Source: JBBQVK01 sp038211735 (GTDB lineage: Bacteria; Patescibacteriota; Gracilibacteria; Absconditabacterales; Absconditicoccaceae). Taken from it: a stretch of 64,000 nucleotides of DNA. Both the position numbers and the translations under genes were made by a program. The stretch is taken from assembly GCA_038211735.1 (NCBI GenBank), contig JBBQVK010000002.1, forward strand, positions 124,001 to 188,000, written 5' to 3'. The notes beneath the pieces are model-generated. The model worked only from the letters and a program-made list of their open reading frames with translations. It made no database searches and was not told the DNA's origin. Numbering within the stretch: the first letter of the stretch is position 1; every line of letters starts with the position of its first letter. Below are positions 9,580-20,447 of the stretch, in pieces.

Positions 9580-10596
9580 TTATGCAGGGAGAGGAGTGAC
9601 GATGACTATACAATCACCAAGTTCTTGTTGGATATGTTCTTTGAGGAAGATACAAACGCCATAGATCTCGCGGAAAGAAGTTTTTTGTTGTTGGAAGTAC
9701 AAATCAAATTGGATGTGTTTAATTGTCCCAGAACGTCTGGTACGTAGATTATCTCGACGCGTGTATTTGTCTTTGTAGGCGTTTATGATGCCTTCTATCT
9801 TGGTTGTTTCTTCGTCAGTAAGACTTCTATCCATCAACATCCCAAAACCGCCGAATAAGAGTTGCCGAGCTGTACGTAACACATAGACCGCTACAACTAA
9901 ACCAACTATAGGATCGATGAAATATCGTTTTTTGTTGAAGTAATGCATGCCAATATAAATCAAGATGAGCCCTGACATAATACCAATATTGAAGATCAAT
10001 CACGCATAAACCTTTTTGAGTGTTCCTAAGACAATCATATTTTCGGTCTTTTTGATACGCAAGAAGTAGTAGGCGACTGCTAATAGTCCACCCGCAAAAT
10101 CTACCAACATAACCAACAACAACAAACCAATCCCATCGATTGGACTATTGGATACTAATTTTAAAATTGAAAAATAGATCAAACTAGCACCGAAAAAGAG
10201 AATTACAATTCATTGGAACAGTGCGCCGAATCATTGCAACTTTCCATATCCATAATTATAATCGTCATCTTCTTCTCTTTGAGATTGTTTGAATAGAAAT
10301 AGATTGAACATCCCGAGTATAAAATCCAATAGTGAATCAATCGCGGCAGAAACTACTGAGACACTCTCCATTCGTAAACCTACTACCAGTTGCAAACAAG
10401 CTGCGATCAAATTAGTTGTTGCAGCGATAATGATGAACTTCGTTTCATAGTCTGTAGATTTGATTGCGTTAATTTCTTTCGCAAGCATTTTCCAAGCTTT
10501 TTTTGAATCATACTCAAAATTAGGAGTGACAGCATCTTGGAATGAAGCCATCTTTTCCTTCACTTTCTCTATTCTGAAATTGCTCAGTACTCACAT
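9580..10596 (-). CDS. cation diffusion facilitator family transporter
   Basis: A 338-residue CDF-type antiporter exporting divalent metals such as Zn or Mn in exchange for protons. Several hydrophobic segments and the metal-site motif SAAIDSLLDF (second helix of the family signature) are visible, with a second site in LLVMLVDFAGG and IDPIVG, and a soluble C-terminal domain (TIKHIQFDLYF). TGA codons at about 10000 and 10230 must be read through. The longest start is ATG 10596, which has TGA as second codon; ATG 10551, behind AAGGA, is the alternative. It is transcribed away from topA. Confidence 0.85.
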
Positions 10597-10634
10597 GTCC
10601 TAAGTATATTTCACATGCCTTTAAAAGTCAAAAT

Positions 10635-10663
10635 TTGACACATTATCGGTAAATAGTTATAGT
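10635..10663 (+). promoter_or_regulatory. promoter of topA
   Basis: TTGACA (10635-10640), a 17-base spacer and TATAGT (10658-10663) stand about 100 bases before the topA start, in the gap from the divergent transporter gene. Confidence 0.65.
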
Positions 10664-10761
10664 ATGCCTCCCAGTGGTTGATTTTCTTATATTGTTTTCT
10701 ATAGTAGGCGATACTATTTAGGTATACGTAAGTAATAACCCTTTCATTTCGACCTTTCTTG

Positions 10762-13302
10762 ATGCCACCTAGAGCGAGATATGCAAAAGCACCGACAATA
10801 GATACCACCCAGCCAAACTTGGTGATTGTGGAATCTCCCGCCAAAGCTAAGACTATTAGCAAATTTTTGGGGAAAGGATATGCGGTAGTGGCGAGTATGG
10901 GGCATATTAGAGATTTGCCAAAAGGAAAAGGTGCAATTGATATTGCGCATAATTTTACGCCAACATATGAGATTAGTCCAGATAAGACAGCGGTTGTAGC
11001 CACGCTAAGAAAAGCAGCAAAAGCCATGAAACAAGTCTGGCTCGCAACGGATGAGGACCGCGAGGGAGAGGCTATTGCGCGACACTTATGTGAAGCGCTT
11101 GGACTAGATTCTGCAACGACTCCTAGAATAGTTTTCCACGAAATTACCAAAGAAGCTATTGAACACGCTATTGCACACCCTAGAAAACTTGATCTCAATC
11201 TAGTCGATGCGCAGCAAGCTAGAAGAATATTGGATCGTTTGGTGGGATTTGAACTAAGTCCTATTTTATGGAAAAAAATTAAACCACAGCTTTCTGCAGG
11301 GCGTGTACAGTCAGTGGCTGTGCGTCTGCTCGTAGAGCGTGAACGCGAAATACAAAAGTTCTCATCGACAGCTTGATTTAAAGTAACGTGATTGTTTAAT
11401 ACAAGCAAAAACGAACCAGTAGCTGCTGAGCTGAACAAGTGACTGAAAGAAACTAAAGAAGTAGATGCGCTGTTTATGGAATGTAAAGACGCTACCTATA
11501 CGGTTGCTGATGTGCAGAAAAAACCTTGAACCAAAAGCCCTTCACCGCCTTTTACTACATCTAGCCTTCAGCAAGCGGGCAGTAGCAAGCTTGGCTATTC
11601 TGTGAGTAGGACTATGCAATTAGCACAGCGCTTATATGAGGCAGGACATATTACTTATATGAGAACTGATAGTTTGAATCTTTCTGGAAGCGCAATTATG
11701 TCTGCCAAAGAAGAGATCATTCGTACCTATGGAGAAAAGTATAGTCATCCTAGAAACTTCTCAAGCAAAGCAAAAAATGCTCAAGAAGCACATGAAGCAA
11801 TTAGACCTACAAATATCCGTCAAGAACGAGCAGGAGAGGATGAATCACAAAAAAAACTCTATCATCTCATCCGACAAAGAACTATCGCAAGTCAGATGGC
11901 TCCAGCGTTAGTTGAAAAAACAGTTGCGACGATCGATTTCTGACATCCGACGTATAATTTTGTTGCAACAGGTGAGGTGGTGATCTTTGATGGATTCTTA
12001 ACTGTGTATGGCAATCCACAAAATTTCACCAGTGCTCCCAAGAAACCAAAGAAAGACGATGACGAAGAGTCAGCAGGGACATTTATCTTGCCTCCGTTGA
12101 AGAAAGGTGATATACTTTCTACAGACCGCATCACTGCGATGCAGACCTTCTCAAAGCCACCAGCAAGATACGGAGAAGCGAGTCTGGTAAAGGCTTTGGA
12201 AGAGCTTGGAATCGGTCGTCCATCGACGTATGCGCCTACGATTAGTACTATACAGAAAAGATGATATGTGGAAAATCGCGATTATGATGGAGTCGCTATC
12301 AAGTTGCAAAAAGCAGTCTTATCGAAATGAAAAGTAACTCGATGAGAAGAGAACAAATACTCGGGTGCCTATAGAAAAAAATTAGTACCAACAGATATCG
12401 GATTGGTCGTGAATGATTTCTTGGTAGAGTACTTCCCAAATATTTTGGACTATCAATTTACTGCACAAGTAGAAGAAGAGTTTGATATTATCGCTGATGG
12501 AAAATTAGAACGACATAAAATGATTGCGACGTTTTACTCTCCATTTCATGGAACAGTAGAGACAGTAACAGAGACCGCAGAGAGAGTAAGTGGTGAAAGA
12601 ATTTTGGGAACTGATCCTGTGAGTGGAAGAGTAGTGAAGGTGAGAATCGGAAGATTTGGTCCAATGGTACAGATTGGAGAAGCAGAAGACGAAGATAAGA
12701 AATTCGCTTCTATAAGAGGGAATCACCGTATTGAATCTATAACTCTCGAGGAAGCATTAGGGCTTTTTGCGCTTCCAAGATCGCTTGGAGAACGGGAATG
12801 ACATGATCTCAAAGCAAGTGTTGGACGTTTTGGTCCATACATTCAATGGAACTCCACCTTTGCATCTATGCGCAAAGGAGATGATCCTTACACCGTCACT
12901 CGTGAGAGAGCGATTGAACTCATCGCAGAAAAAGTAGAAAAAGATAAAGCAAGAATGTTACAAACATTCATACATGATGACAAAGAAGGCGTGATCATGA
13001 AATGAAAACGATGACCATTTATCAAACGAAATAGAAAATTAGTGAAACTTCCTAAATGAACTGACGGTGCGACTATCTCTCATGAAGAAATTGTAGCTTT
13101 GCTAGCGACTGCGAAGTGAGGAGCTAAAACAAAAAAAGCAAAAGGAACAACAAAGAAAAAATCCGCTAAAAAGAAAACCACTAAGAAAAAAACGATAGCA
13201 AAAAAAGGAGCAACTATGAAATCAATTTCGGAAGAGCTATCGACCAAGAAGAAAGCAGCGCCTAAAAAGAAAAAGGCAGCGCCAAAAAGAAAAACAGCGT
13301 AA
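10762..13302 (+). CDS. topA: DNA topoisomerase I
   Basis: This type IA topoisomerase (846 residues) relaxes negative supercoils through a transient 5' phosphotyrosine. A Toprim domain starts at NLVIVESPAKAKTI and contains the acidic triad in ATDEDREGEA. The active tyrosine is Tyr299 in ITYMRTDS. The middle carries LEELGIGRPSTYA and the C-terminus has Gly-rich RFGPMVQ and RFGPYIQ repeats in place of Cys4 zinc fingers. The last 70 or so residues are a Lys/Ala-rich, histone-H1-like tail. About a dozen TGA codons occur, and the standard frame is cut at 11374. ATG 10762 is preferred to TTG 10759. Confidence 0.95.
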
Positions 13303-13338
13303 TCTAGCTATTTAAGCCGTATTTCAAATAATCACTAT

Positions 13339-13366
13339 TTGACATATATTTATTATTATATATAAT
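13339..13366 (+). promoter_or_regulatory. sigma70-type promoter
   Basis: TTGACA (13339-13344), a 16-base spacer and TATAAT (13361-13366) stand 28 bases before the start of the next gene. Both boxes match consensus exactly. Confidence 0.75.
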
Positions 13367-13394
13367 TAAGAGATTTATATTCTCTCTTTTTTCT

Positions 13395-14171
13395 ATGAAT
13401 GACATTCAGGACTCAGTAGATAAGACGCTCTCTTACGAACAAATTAGGTTGGAGCTTATGGATTGAATTGCGAAAGATGTTAGAGACTCTAATTGAATTT
13501 TAACACCAAAAGATGAGTGGATAAAAAAATGGAAAGATATTATACACTCTAGGATTCGTAAAGAAAGAAAAACAAGTGATCTATCAATAAATATTCCGCT
13601 TTTCCAAATCGCTTCATCTCTTGGGTGGTTGTATTATCAAAATTCAAATGTTGTACTATTAGAGAAGATGAATTCTGAAGAAATGAAAAGTATGATGAGC
13701 CAAAGAACTAATCAGAGTATAAAAGAGGAGAGTGGTAAGTTACTTGATGCGATGGACTTACTAAATCAATTATACTCTCCCGATCAATCTACTAGTTCTA
13801 TTCAAGAAGAGTTGATCGATGCAATAGGTCCTCTTGATAAAAAACCGTCGACACCTCCTTCCTCTACCTCTTCTTTACGCCTAACTGCTGCGAAAGAGAA
13901 ATTAGATGCTGCAAAACTTGATGAAGATTATAACGAATTGCAAAGAGGAATAATGGAGATGGTTAGATTAAAGCAATTATGAAAAGCTTGAACCGTAGGT
14001 ATTAAACTTCGGTATAATTATCATAATAGTGCGGAATATAGTGATTTCCCGCTTACTAGCGCTATAGCAGTAAGAGCAAATAATAGCACAATCTCCAAAA
14101 CTATTGATCTTTGGAATAGGAACTATAATATTTTTCTAAAACGGAAGCAATTTGAAAGTTATAAAACATAA
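13395..14171 (+). CDS. hypothetical cytoplasmic protein
   Basis: I do not recognise this 258-residue protein. It has no signal peptide or membrane segment. It is rich in charged helical stretches, with a basic segment near residues 48-65 (KKWKDIIHSRIRKERK) and a Ser/Thr/Pro linker (TPPSSTSS) near 155. At least four TGA codons occur, including those in LMDGIAKDV and KQLGKAGTVG. It has its own consensus promoter and a weak terminator, so it looks like a single-gene unit. The basic helices could bind nucleic acid, but nothing shows this directly. Confidence 0.65.
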
Positions 14172-14206
14172 GCCAGATTACCTCAAAAATTAATTGCAAA
14201 ACACTA

Positions 14207-14236
14207 TAGCATCTGTATACTTTAGGTGCTATTTTT
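14207..14236 (+). terminator. weak intrinsic terminator
   Basis: A seven-base stem (TAGCATC with GGTGCTA) and a five-T run lie between the hypothetical gene and dnaJ. Confidence 0.5.
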
Positions 14237-14260
14237 GTTTACCCATTGGTTTAGAGAGCT

Positions 14261-15331
14261 ATGAACTTAGATTTTGACCCGAAGAAAAACTATTATGATA
14301 TTCTTGGTGTAGAGGAAGGTGTACAGCCTGATGAACTCAAGAAAGCATATAGAAAACTCGCAATGAAATTTCACCCTGACAGAAACAAGGGAGACAAGGC
14401 TGCGGAAGAAAAATTCAAAGAGATAAATGAAGCGAACGATGTGCTGAGCGATTCATCCAAAAAACAACAGTACGATGCATATCGCAAGTGATGATACACA
14501 GGAGATTTCTGAGGATGAGGATTTGGTGGAGGAGGGTTCCAATGAGGACAAGTTGATTTTTGAGATCTAGGTGACTTGTTAGGATGATTTTTCTGATGAG
14601 GATTTGGATGAGGTGGAGGTGGGAGGTGATGACCATCGAAAGGCGAAGACCTCGTTATGCAATTTACGTTAACATTTGAAGAAGGATATCACGGACTATC
14701 CAAAGAAATCTCGTATAAAAGAGAAGTTCCGATGGACGGCGTAGAATCTAAAACATGTGAAACATGTGGAGGGCGTTGAGTAGTTTCCCAGCAAGCACGC
14801 ACGCCTTTTGGGGTAGTGCAGACACAAGCATACTGTCCTACCTGCCACGGAGCAGGACAAGAATTTTACAAAGATGGAAAAAAACTTGAAGGTGGTGGAC
14901 TCACAGAAAAAACTGAAACACTAACGGTAAATATTCCTGCATGAATTAAAGCGTGATCTAAACTTAGATATCCAGGAATGTGAAATGCGTGAATGTTGTG
15001 ATGATCTGCAGGAGATCTGTATATTAAAATTTTGATTAAGTGATCTGAGAAGTGGAGGAGAGATGGAGAGAACTTACTGGTCGATGTAGAAATTCCACTT
15101 ACTGATGCAGTACTCGGATGAGAAATAATTGTCCCTCATCCTGATGGTGACGTCAAAGTAAAAATTCCAAAAGGTCTCCAAGTAGGAGAGTATATCCGTG
15201 TCACAAACAAATGATTTGGCGACAAATGACTCCTGAAGCACAAAGGTGACCTAATTGTCATTCCTAAGATACTCATTCCTAAGAAGTTGAGTAAGGAGGA
15301 GGAGAGACTACGGAAAGAGTTGAAGAAATAA
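14261..15331 (+). CDS. dnaJ: chaperone DnaJ with a half-size zinc centre
   Basis: A 356-residue Hsp40 co-chaperone. The J domain (residues 5-70) has HPD at 38-40. A Gly/Phe linker at about 77-130 is written largely with TGA: twelve UGA codons fall within about 50 codons. The zinc region contains only two CxxCxGxG motifs (CETCGGRG and CPTCHGAG) instead of the usual four, enough for one zinc ion. The C-terminal substrate domain holds DLYIKILI and KGDLIVIPK. In the standard code only the J domain would be made. No dnaK or grpE is adjacent in this window. Confidence 0.95.
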
Positions 15332-15347
15332 GCCACTTTATAAATAG

Positions 15348-15375
15348 TTGACATATATACTTTATTGAGTATATT
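15348..15375 (+). promoter_or_regulatory. promoter of the small secreted-protein pair
   Basis: TTGACA (15348-15353), a 16-base spacer and TATATT (15370-15375) lie 29 bases before the start codon at 15405. Confidence 0.65.
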
Positions 15376-15404
15376 AATTTTTCACAAACACAAATAAAAC
15401 ACGT

Positions 15405-15824
15405 ATGAAACAAATACTTTTTTTGAGTACTATGCTCGTGATCTTTACCAGCTTTACAGCTATATTGTATAGCCAACAAGTAAAATTGACCGAAAAGAAA
15501 GCTGAATTCCCTAACTTTCTTATTGAAAGTATCGAGGTAACTGGAGACACAGCAAGTTTTGTGCTCAGGTTAAAAGACTATGAATTGAATGGAGAAAAAG
15601 TTTCAGTCCTTACTACAGCAACAGTTAATATACTAGAAGACTCCTCAATAGTACTGACTGTTAAAGGGTGTGGAAGAAGAATTTACTTTGGAGCTACTCC
15701 TGAATCAGCAGAAAAAAATCATGATCAAATGATCAAGATTCTACACACGTATGCATACGACATCGAGAGCGATATTATGAATCGCCCTCAGATTAAGAAA
15801 GAAATTAAAAACTCACAAAACTAA
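15405..15824 (+). CDS. small secreted protein of unknown function
   Basis: A 139-residue protein with a signal peptide (MKQILFLSTMLVIFTSF, cleavage near LYSQ) and a mixed alpha/beta mature part with a lysine-rich end. I do not recognise it. It contains no in-frame TGA, although nearly all longer neighbours do, and the signal peptide ending in a Gln-starting mature protein is a style common in Bacteroidota; both hint at transfer. The stop codon TAA overlaps the next start (TAATG), so the two genes are translationally coupled. Confidence 0.7.
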   Translation: MKQILFLSTMLVIFTSFTAILYSQQVKLTEKKAEFPNFLIESIEVTGDTASFVLRLKDYELNGEKVSVLTTATVNILEDSSIVLTVKGCGRRIYFGATPESAEKNHDQMIKILHTYAYDIESDIMNRPQIKKEIKNSQN

Positions 15825-16321
15825 TGCAAAAACCTATGAAAAAAATACTTTTATTGAGCGGGATGCTCATGATGATTGTTACTGTATACGCACAATCTGG
15901 TGTAGAAGCGAAGACGATGGATCTTAACCACAATTACTGGTTTGTATTCCCACTTACGATTTACTTCGGATTAGCAGTAATATTCGGATATGTGCGGGCT
16001 GATTGGTCTGAAGGAATGTGTGCGGACAAACTGTACACAGCATGGAAAAAAGTTGGTAATACAGCAAGTGTAGTAGTGCTTGGATACAGCATTGCTTTGT
16101 GTATTCAATATCACTCACTATGGCCAATAGGATATTCCCTTATTGTGGCGATTGTGGGAAGAGTAATTGGCGATGTGCTTGCATATCTTATTCTCCCAAA
16201 CAACCCAATACCGATTGTGCCAAAGGGTTACAAGCTAGACGTCGTGGATGCTATTGGTTACCTCGCCAGGTATACCATAGCAAGCATTACATCGTGGTTT
16301 GGGTGGAGTAAACCTGCTTAG
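15824..16321 (+). CDS. small membrane protein of unknown function
   Basis: A 165-residue protein beginning in the TAATG overlap; a second ATG at 15836 gives a cleaner signal-like start (MKKILLLSGML, then YAQS). Three further hydrophobic segments near residues 45-60, 88-108 and 110-125 suggest a polytopic membrane protein. There is no in-frame TGA, and glycines are GGN throughout. Gene-family identity is not recognisable. It shares promoter and terminator with the upstream gene, forming a two-gene unit. Confidence 0.65.
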   Translation: MQKPMKKILLLSGMLMMIVTVYAQSGVEAKTMDLNHNYWFVFPLTIYFGLAVIFGYVRADWSEGMCADKLYTAWKKVGNTASVVVLGYSIALCIQYHSLWPIGYSLIVAIVGRVIGDVLAYLILPNNPIPIVPKGYKLDVVDAIGYLARYTIASITSWFGWSKPA

Positions 16322-16350
16322 TGACAGATAAATATTAATAGTATAAAAGG

Positions 16351-16375
16351 CGGGCTGTGTACAGCCCGTCTTTTC
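16351..16375 (+). terminator. intrinsic terminator
   Basis: An eight-base stem CGGGCTGT/ACAGCCCG is followed by a T-rich tract. It closes the two-gene secreted/membrane unit. Confidence 0.85.
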
Positions 16376-16458
16376 GTTTTTACACAAAATACTTTTTTCA
16401 CTTGAAATAAATCATGAATGCCTCACAATAGAGCTCTCTAACTTTTGCACAAAAAAAT

Positions 16459-17379
16459 ATGCGTACTATTGCAATTATTACTGGTGGAGAAAATACTGAA
16501 CGTGAAATTTCATTGCGTTCTGCTTCTGCAGTCAAGAAAACATTAGAGCAGGATAACTACCATGTTTCCTTATATGATTTTCCGCACGATAAAGAAAAGT
16601 TTTTAGAAGAGAAAGATAGAATAGATTTTTGTTGGATAATGATCCATGGGAAGGGAGGTGAGGATGGTGAGATTGCAAGATTTTTGGATATATTTCACAT
16701 TCCGTATCAGTGAGCAGCGGCAGATATTCAGGCTATTTGCATGGATAAATCAGCCACGAAGTTAATCCGACAACAAGCATGATTACCTGTGCCTGCAGCA
16801 GAAACTATCGATATACAAACTTCTGATCGAGCAAATTTTACAGACCATGCACATAAGATTTGATTACCTTGCGTTGTTAAAGCTGTCGATGAGGGTAGTA
16901 CGAAATGACTTGTCTTTTGTTATTCAAAAAATGATTTGCTTAGAGTGTATAACGAACTCTCATCATACCGTCTTTTGTTGATCGAACAATATATCAAAGG
17001 TAAAGAATTTACTGTAGGTTTATTAGATCTCCTAGACTGAACGACTGTAGTTTTACCGGTTATAGAAATTATTCTTCCAGAAGGCGGGCAGTTCGATTTT
17101 GAAAATAAATACAATGGAAAGACACAAGAAATTTGCCCTGCAGAAATTAATGAACAACTTACCAATGAATTAAAAGAGTTAGCTTTGAAAGCGTATCAAG
17201 CTGTCGGATGTACGGGCTATGCGCGTGTTGATATTATAGTCGACGCAATTTGACCTAAACTGATCGAAATAAATAATATCCCCTGATTTACTGAACAGAG
17301 CTTATATCCGAAACAGGCTGCGGTAGGCGGCTTTCCCTTCCCTACGTTGTTGAAGATACTAATGAAAGAATATAACTAA
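16459..17379 (+). CDS. ddl: D-alanine--D-alanine ligase
   Basis: A 306-residue ATP-grasp ligase that makes the D-Ala-D-Ala dipeptide of peptidoglycan. The N-terminal ITGGENTEREISLRSA motif, the HGKGGEDGEI segment, the ATP-binding LPCVVKAVDEGSTKG loop and the metal-binding LIEINNIPGFT end are all present. Seven or more TGA codons occur, several at family glycines such as EINNIPG. Length is normal. It has its own terminator and is not beside the mur genes in this window. Confidence 0.95.
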
Positions 17380-17424
17380 CCCTTGCATTTCCCCAAAATC
17401 CGACTATAAAAGCGTTAATAAAAA

Positions 17425-17447
17425 CCCTGCCAATGCGGCAGGGTTTT
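17425..17447 (+). terminator. intrinsic terminator after ddl
   Basis: A seven-base stem CCCTGCC/GGCAGGG with a five-base loop is followed by TTTTGTTTT. Confidence 0.85.
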
Positions 17448-17469
17448 GTTTTATTAGGTATGTATTGCT

Positions 17470-17880
17470 ATGGAATCAATAACTATTAGTAAGGTAGTGA
17501 ATGCGCCTATTGAGAGAGTTTGGGAGTGTCGAACTCGCCCTGAACATATTATGGAGCGAAACCATGCATCAGGCGATCGGCATTGTCCAAAAGCAACAAA
17601 TGATCTCATCCCTGGAGGAGAGTTTGTTTACACGATGGCTGCAAAAGACGGATCTACATCATTTGATTTTTGGTGAACGTATGACCAAGTTATCGAACAT
17701 ACCCTTATAAGCGCTACGATGGGTGATGGAAGAAAAATGAAAGTAACCTTTGAAGTACAAGATGGAGGAGTACTAGTTACTGAAACATTTGATCCAGAAG
17801 GGACCAATTCAGTTTATAAACAACAATCTGGTCGGCAAGCAATCTTAGATAATTTTAAAACTCACACAGAAAGTCATTAA
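17470..17880 (+). CDS. SRPBCC/AHSA1-like domain protein
   Basis: A 136-residue START-like fold protein of the activator-of-Hsp90 ATPase type. The opening ISKVVNAPIERVWE is the family signature, followed by PGGEFVYTM and a C-terminal helix (QQSGRQAILDNFKTH). These single-domain proteins bind small hydrophobic ligands or act in stress responses; no specific role can be read. One TGA (17674-17676) splits the standard frame in FDFWGTYDQV, a position that is commonly Gly in the family. Confidence 0.8.
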
Positions 17881-17909
17881 TTATTTTTATACATAATAGT
17901 ACACAACCG

Positions 17910-18950
17910 ATGAAATTAGATGGTAAAATGATTCAAGAAGCGATCAAGATGTTGATTGCTGAGTACAAGTACGATCCATACCAAGTGTTGGATATCGTAA
18001 AGATGGGCGTAAGAACCGCTTACAGAAAGGACTATATGCCCAATGAAGAAAGAAAAGCACAGATCCAAGTTGCGATCGATGCAGATGGAACGATCAAAAT
18101 CTACAGAGAACGAGATGTAGTCGACAAAATCGAAGATAAAGAAGAAGATCGTCAGTTGCTCTTACCTGAAGCAAAAAAGATCAAGAAAGACGCAGTGCTT
18201 GGTGAAACAGTCACGATGGATATTACACCAGATCCATTAGAGTTCACAAGAATTGGAGTACAAGCTGCAGCACAGACTATCAAACAAAATCTTAAGAGCA
18301 TCGAGAGAGAACGTTTCTTCGAGAAGTTCCAAGACAAAGAAGGAGAGTTGCTCAAAGCGAAAGTATTGAGAGTGATCGCTGACAGTATCGTATTGGATAT
18401 CGATGGAGCAACAGTGGTTCTCTGACCTGAAGGACAAGTACCCAACAGAGTATACAATCCTGGAGAAGAGATTATCGTCTTCTTGAAAGAAATTTCTAAA
18501 GGAAGTGGAGGTATCAACTTATATATCACGCAAGCTGGAACTGAATTCATCGAAGCGTTGCTCAAGAGAATCGTTCCTGAGTTTGAAGAAGGACAAGTAA
18601 GAGTTACAAAAACAGTAAGAATAACTTGAAAGAGAACAAAAATGATCGTCGCGTCTGATGACGAAAAGATCGACCCAGTCGGAGTATTCGTAGGACATCG
18701 TGGAGATAGAATCAACACGGTCTTATCGCTTCTCAATGGAGAGAAAATCGACTTTATCGAAGATACCGGTGATGAACACAGACTCGTAATCGACTCACTC
18801 AAACCTGCAAAAATAACCTCAGTAAAAATCGCTGATGGTAAAGCAACCGTCGAACTCCCAGAAGATCAAAAAGCTCTCGCAATTGGAAAAGGAGCAGTGA
18901 ATATCAAGTTGGCAAGCCAACTTACAGGATTGAGAATTGAGTTAGTTTAA
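17910..18950 (+). CDS. nusA: transcription termination/antitermination protein NusA
   Basis: A 346-residue RNA polymerase-binding factor. The N-terminal polymerase-binding domain (1-130) is followed by an S1-like domain (about 140-200) and two KH domains, the first with DPVGVFVGHRGDRI and the second with ALAIGKGAVNIKLASQL. There is no acidic C-terminal repeat, as is common outside Proteobacteria. TGA codons at 18423 (VVLGPEGQVP) and 18627 must be Gly. It runs into an ITPase gene 19 bases downstream, but rimP, infB and rbfA, its usual partners, are absent. Confidence 0.95.
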
Positions 18951-18969
18951 CAGATTAACAAAACTAAAG

Positions 18970-19545
18970 ATGCAACTATCAATCGTTACAGGAAATTGAG
19001 AAAAGTTTAAAAGAATTTCTTCTCATTTACCTGAATTTGTAGAGTGCACGCAGGTTGATCTAGACCTGCCAGAAATACAAACTAATCTGATAACCATTAT
19101 CTCTCGTGATAAGTGTACTCAAGCATACAAAAAATTGTTGCGTGCTGTGTTGGTAGATGATACAGGAATATTTTTTGATGCGTATAAAAACTTCCCAGGA
19201 GCATTAACAAAATATATTTATGAAGGGATGGGTCTTGATGGCTTGCAAAAGTTGTTTGAAAACATAGAAGATAATAGAGCTCGTATGCAATGCGTACTCT
19301 CGTATATGGATGATAAATTAGATGAACCAATCCAATTTATTGCAGAGACGCCATGAACTATATCTTTTGACTGGTATCAACCTTGAGTTGAAAATCCTAA
19401 GTTACCATTTGAATATATTTTTGTACCAGAATGGTTGGATACGCCTGCAGCAATGAACCAAGAAGCATGGTTAGGAGAAAAACATCATAGAATCAGAAGT
19501 ACAAAGATGTTTGCAGATTGGATCAAGGAAAATCGCAATATATAG
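18970..19545 (+). CDS. HAM1/RdgB-like nucleoside-triphosphate pyrophosphatase
   Basis: A 191-residue enzyme of the ITPase family that hydrolyses inosine, xanthosine or similar non-canonical purine triphosphates to monophosphates. The N-terminal VTGNGEKFKRI matches the TGNxxK nucleotide loop with TGA as a Gly, and VDDTGIFFDAYKNFPG matches the catalytic Asp motif. The C-terminus (HHRIRSTKMFADWI) takes the place of the usual SHR segment. Four TGA codons break the standard frame. It follows nusA closely. Confidence 0.85.
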
Positions 19546-19638
19546 TACTAGTATAATATAATTTATGTCAATAATTCTCTTGTATGAGATCTGTTTTTTT
19601 GTATAGTCAATGATTCGTCATCATTAAAATTCAAACCC

Positions 19639-20325
19639 ATGAATTACACACCTAACCCTTTGTTTATGTTCAATGTTGCGAAATACTTGCGCGAAAAATA
19701 TGCAGAAGAGGCATTACATGCTCTTAAATTCGGTCCAGAATACAAAACATGGAAAACTCGATCGAGTAATGCATATGCTAGACTTGGTACAAGCCTAGCA
19801 TATGTAAAACCATTTACGAGAGGACAACGCATAAACGTTTGCAAGCGTTTTGAATTTCTAAGAAAACTTGCATACGATAAGAATATTAGTCGTACGTACT
19901 TCCGTATGGATGATATTGTCAGACTAATGTACCAGAAAGGGTACCACTTAGTAGACAAAGCCAACTCTGTATTTGAGCTGAAATATGCTATCAGGGAAGG
20001 GAAACGATTCCAACTACTGTTCCGTAATAATAATATCTTTCTTATGATAGAGGATGACTTTATCTGGCAAGAATTCCGTCAGAGAAGGCCGTTCCGGCTG
20101 TGGAAAATGTTGTGTATGAACGATACCTGGAAACAATTGTTCGAATTGATGGAAGTCGCTAAGACAAGAAATCACTCTGACTACAAACCCGAAGTTGAAA
20201 GGGCTCTATCGCAAGCGACAGCAACGCATGCAACGTTGCAACTACAACTTGAACACCGGGAGAGTTTTCTCGACCGGGAAAATCCAAAGTACTATTTGGA
20301 TAGAATTAGCGCCGCTATACCTTAG
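19639..20325 (+). CDS. hypothetical basic protein
   Basis: A 228-residue protein that I do not recognise. It is rich in Arg, Lys, Tyr and Phe, has no signal peptide, and appears mostly helical. Features are an N-terminal helix (NVAKYLREKYAEEALHALK), a basic middle and a C-terminal helix with QATATHATLQLQLEHRE. There is no in-frame TGA and CGT/CGC codons are more frequent than in the neighbours. It has its own terminator, so it may be an acquired single-gene cassette. A nucleic-acid-binding role is possible but unproven. Confidence 0.65.
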   Translation: MNYTPNPLFMFNVAKYLREKYAEEALHALKFGPEYKTWKTRSSNAYARLGTSLAYVKPFTRGQRINVCKRFEFLRKLAYDKNISRTYFRMDDIVRLMYQKGYHLVDKANSVFELKYAIREGKRFQLLFRNNNIFLMIEDDFIWQEFRQRRPFRLWKMLCMNDTWKQLFELMEVAKTRNHSDYKPEVERALSQATATHATLQLQLEHRESFLDRENPKYYLDRISAAIP

Positions 20326-20346
20326 CGGGCAGTTCTTATCCCAGAC

Positions 20347-20386
20347 AAACTCCGCTGTATTCCAGTGGAGTTTTTCTTTTGTTTTC
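20347..20386 (+). terminator. intrinsic terminator
   Basis: The imperfect stem AAACTCCGCTG / CCAGTGGAGTTT with a short loop is followed by a T-rich stretch. Confidence 0.75.
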
Positions 20387-20447
20387 TTTTTGCATATTGA
20401 GGCGCTATCTATAGTATACAGCTAATTTAGTTAATCGGATCGATTTG

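Noticed and set aside
10611..11438. 275-codon minus-strand ORF opposite topA
   Set aside because: It is a shadow of the strongly conserved Toprim region, with low-complexity Ser/Ala-rich translation and no recognisable motif.
18152..18802. 216-codon minus-strand ORF opposite nusA
   Set aside because: It lies fully antisense to conserved nusA, and its Ser/Leu-rich translation shows no domain.
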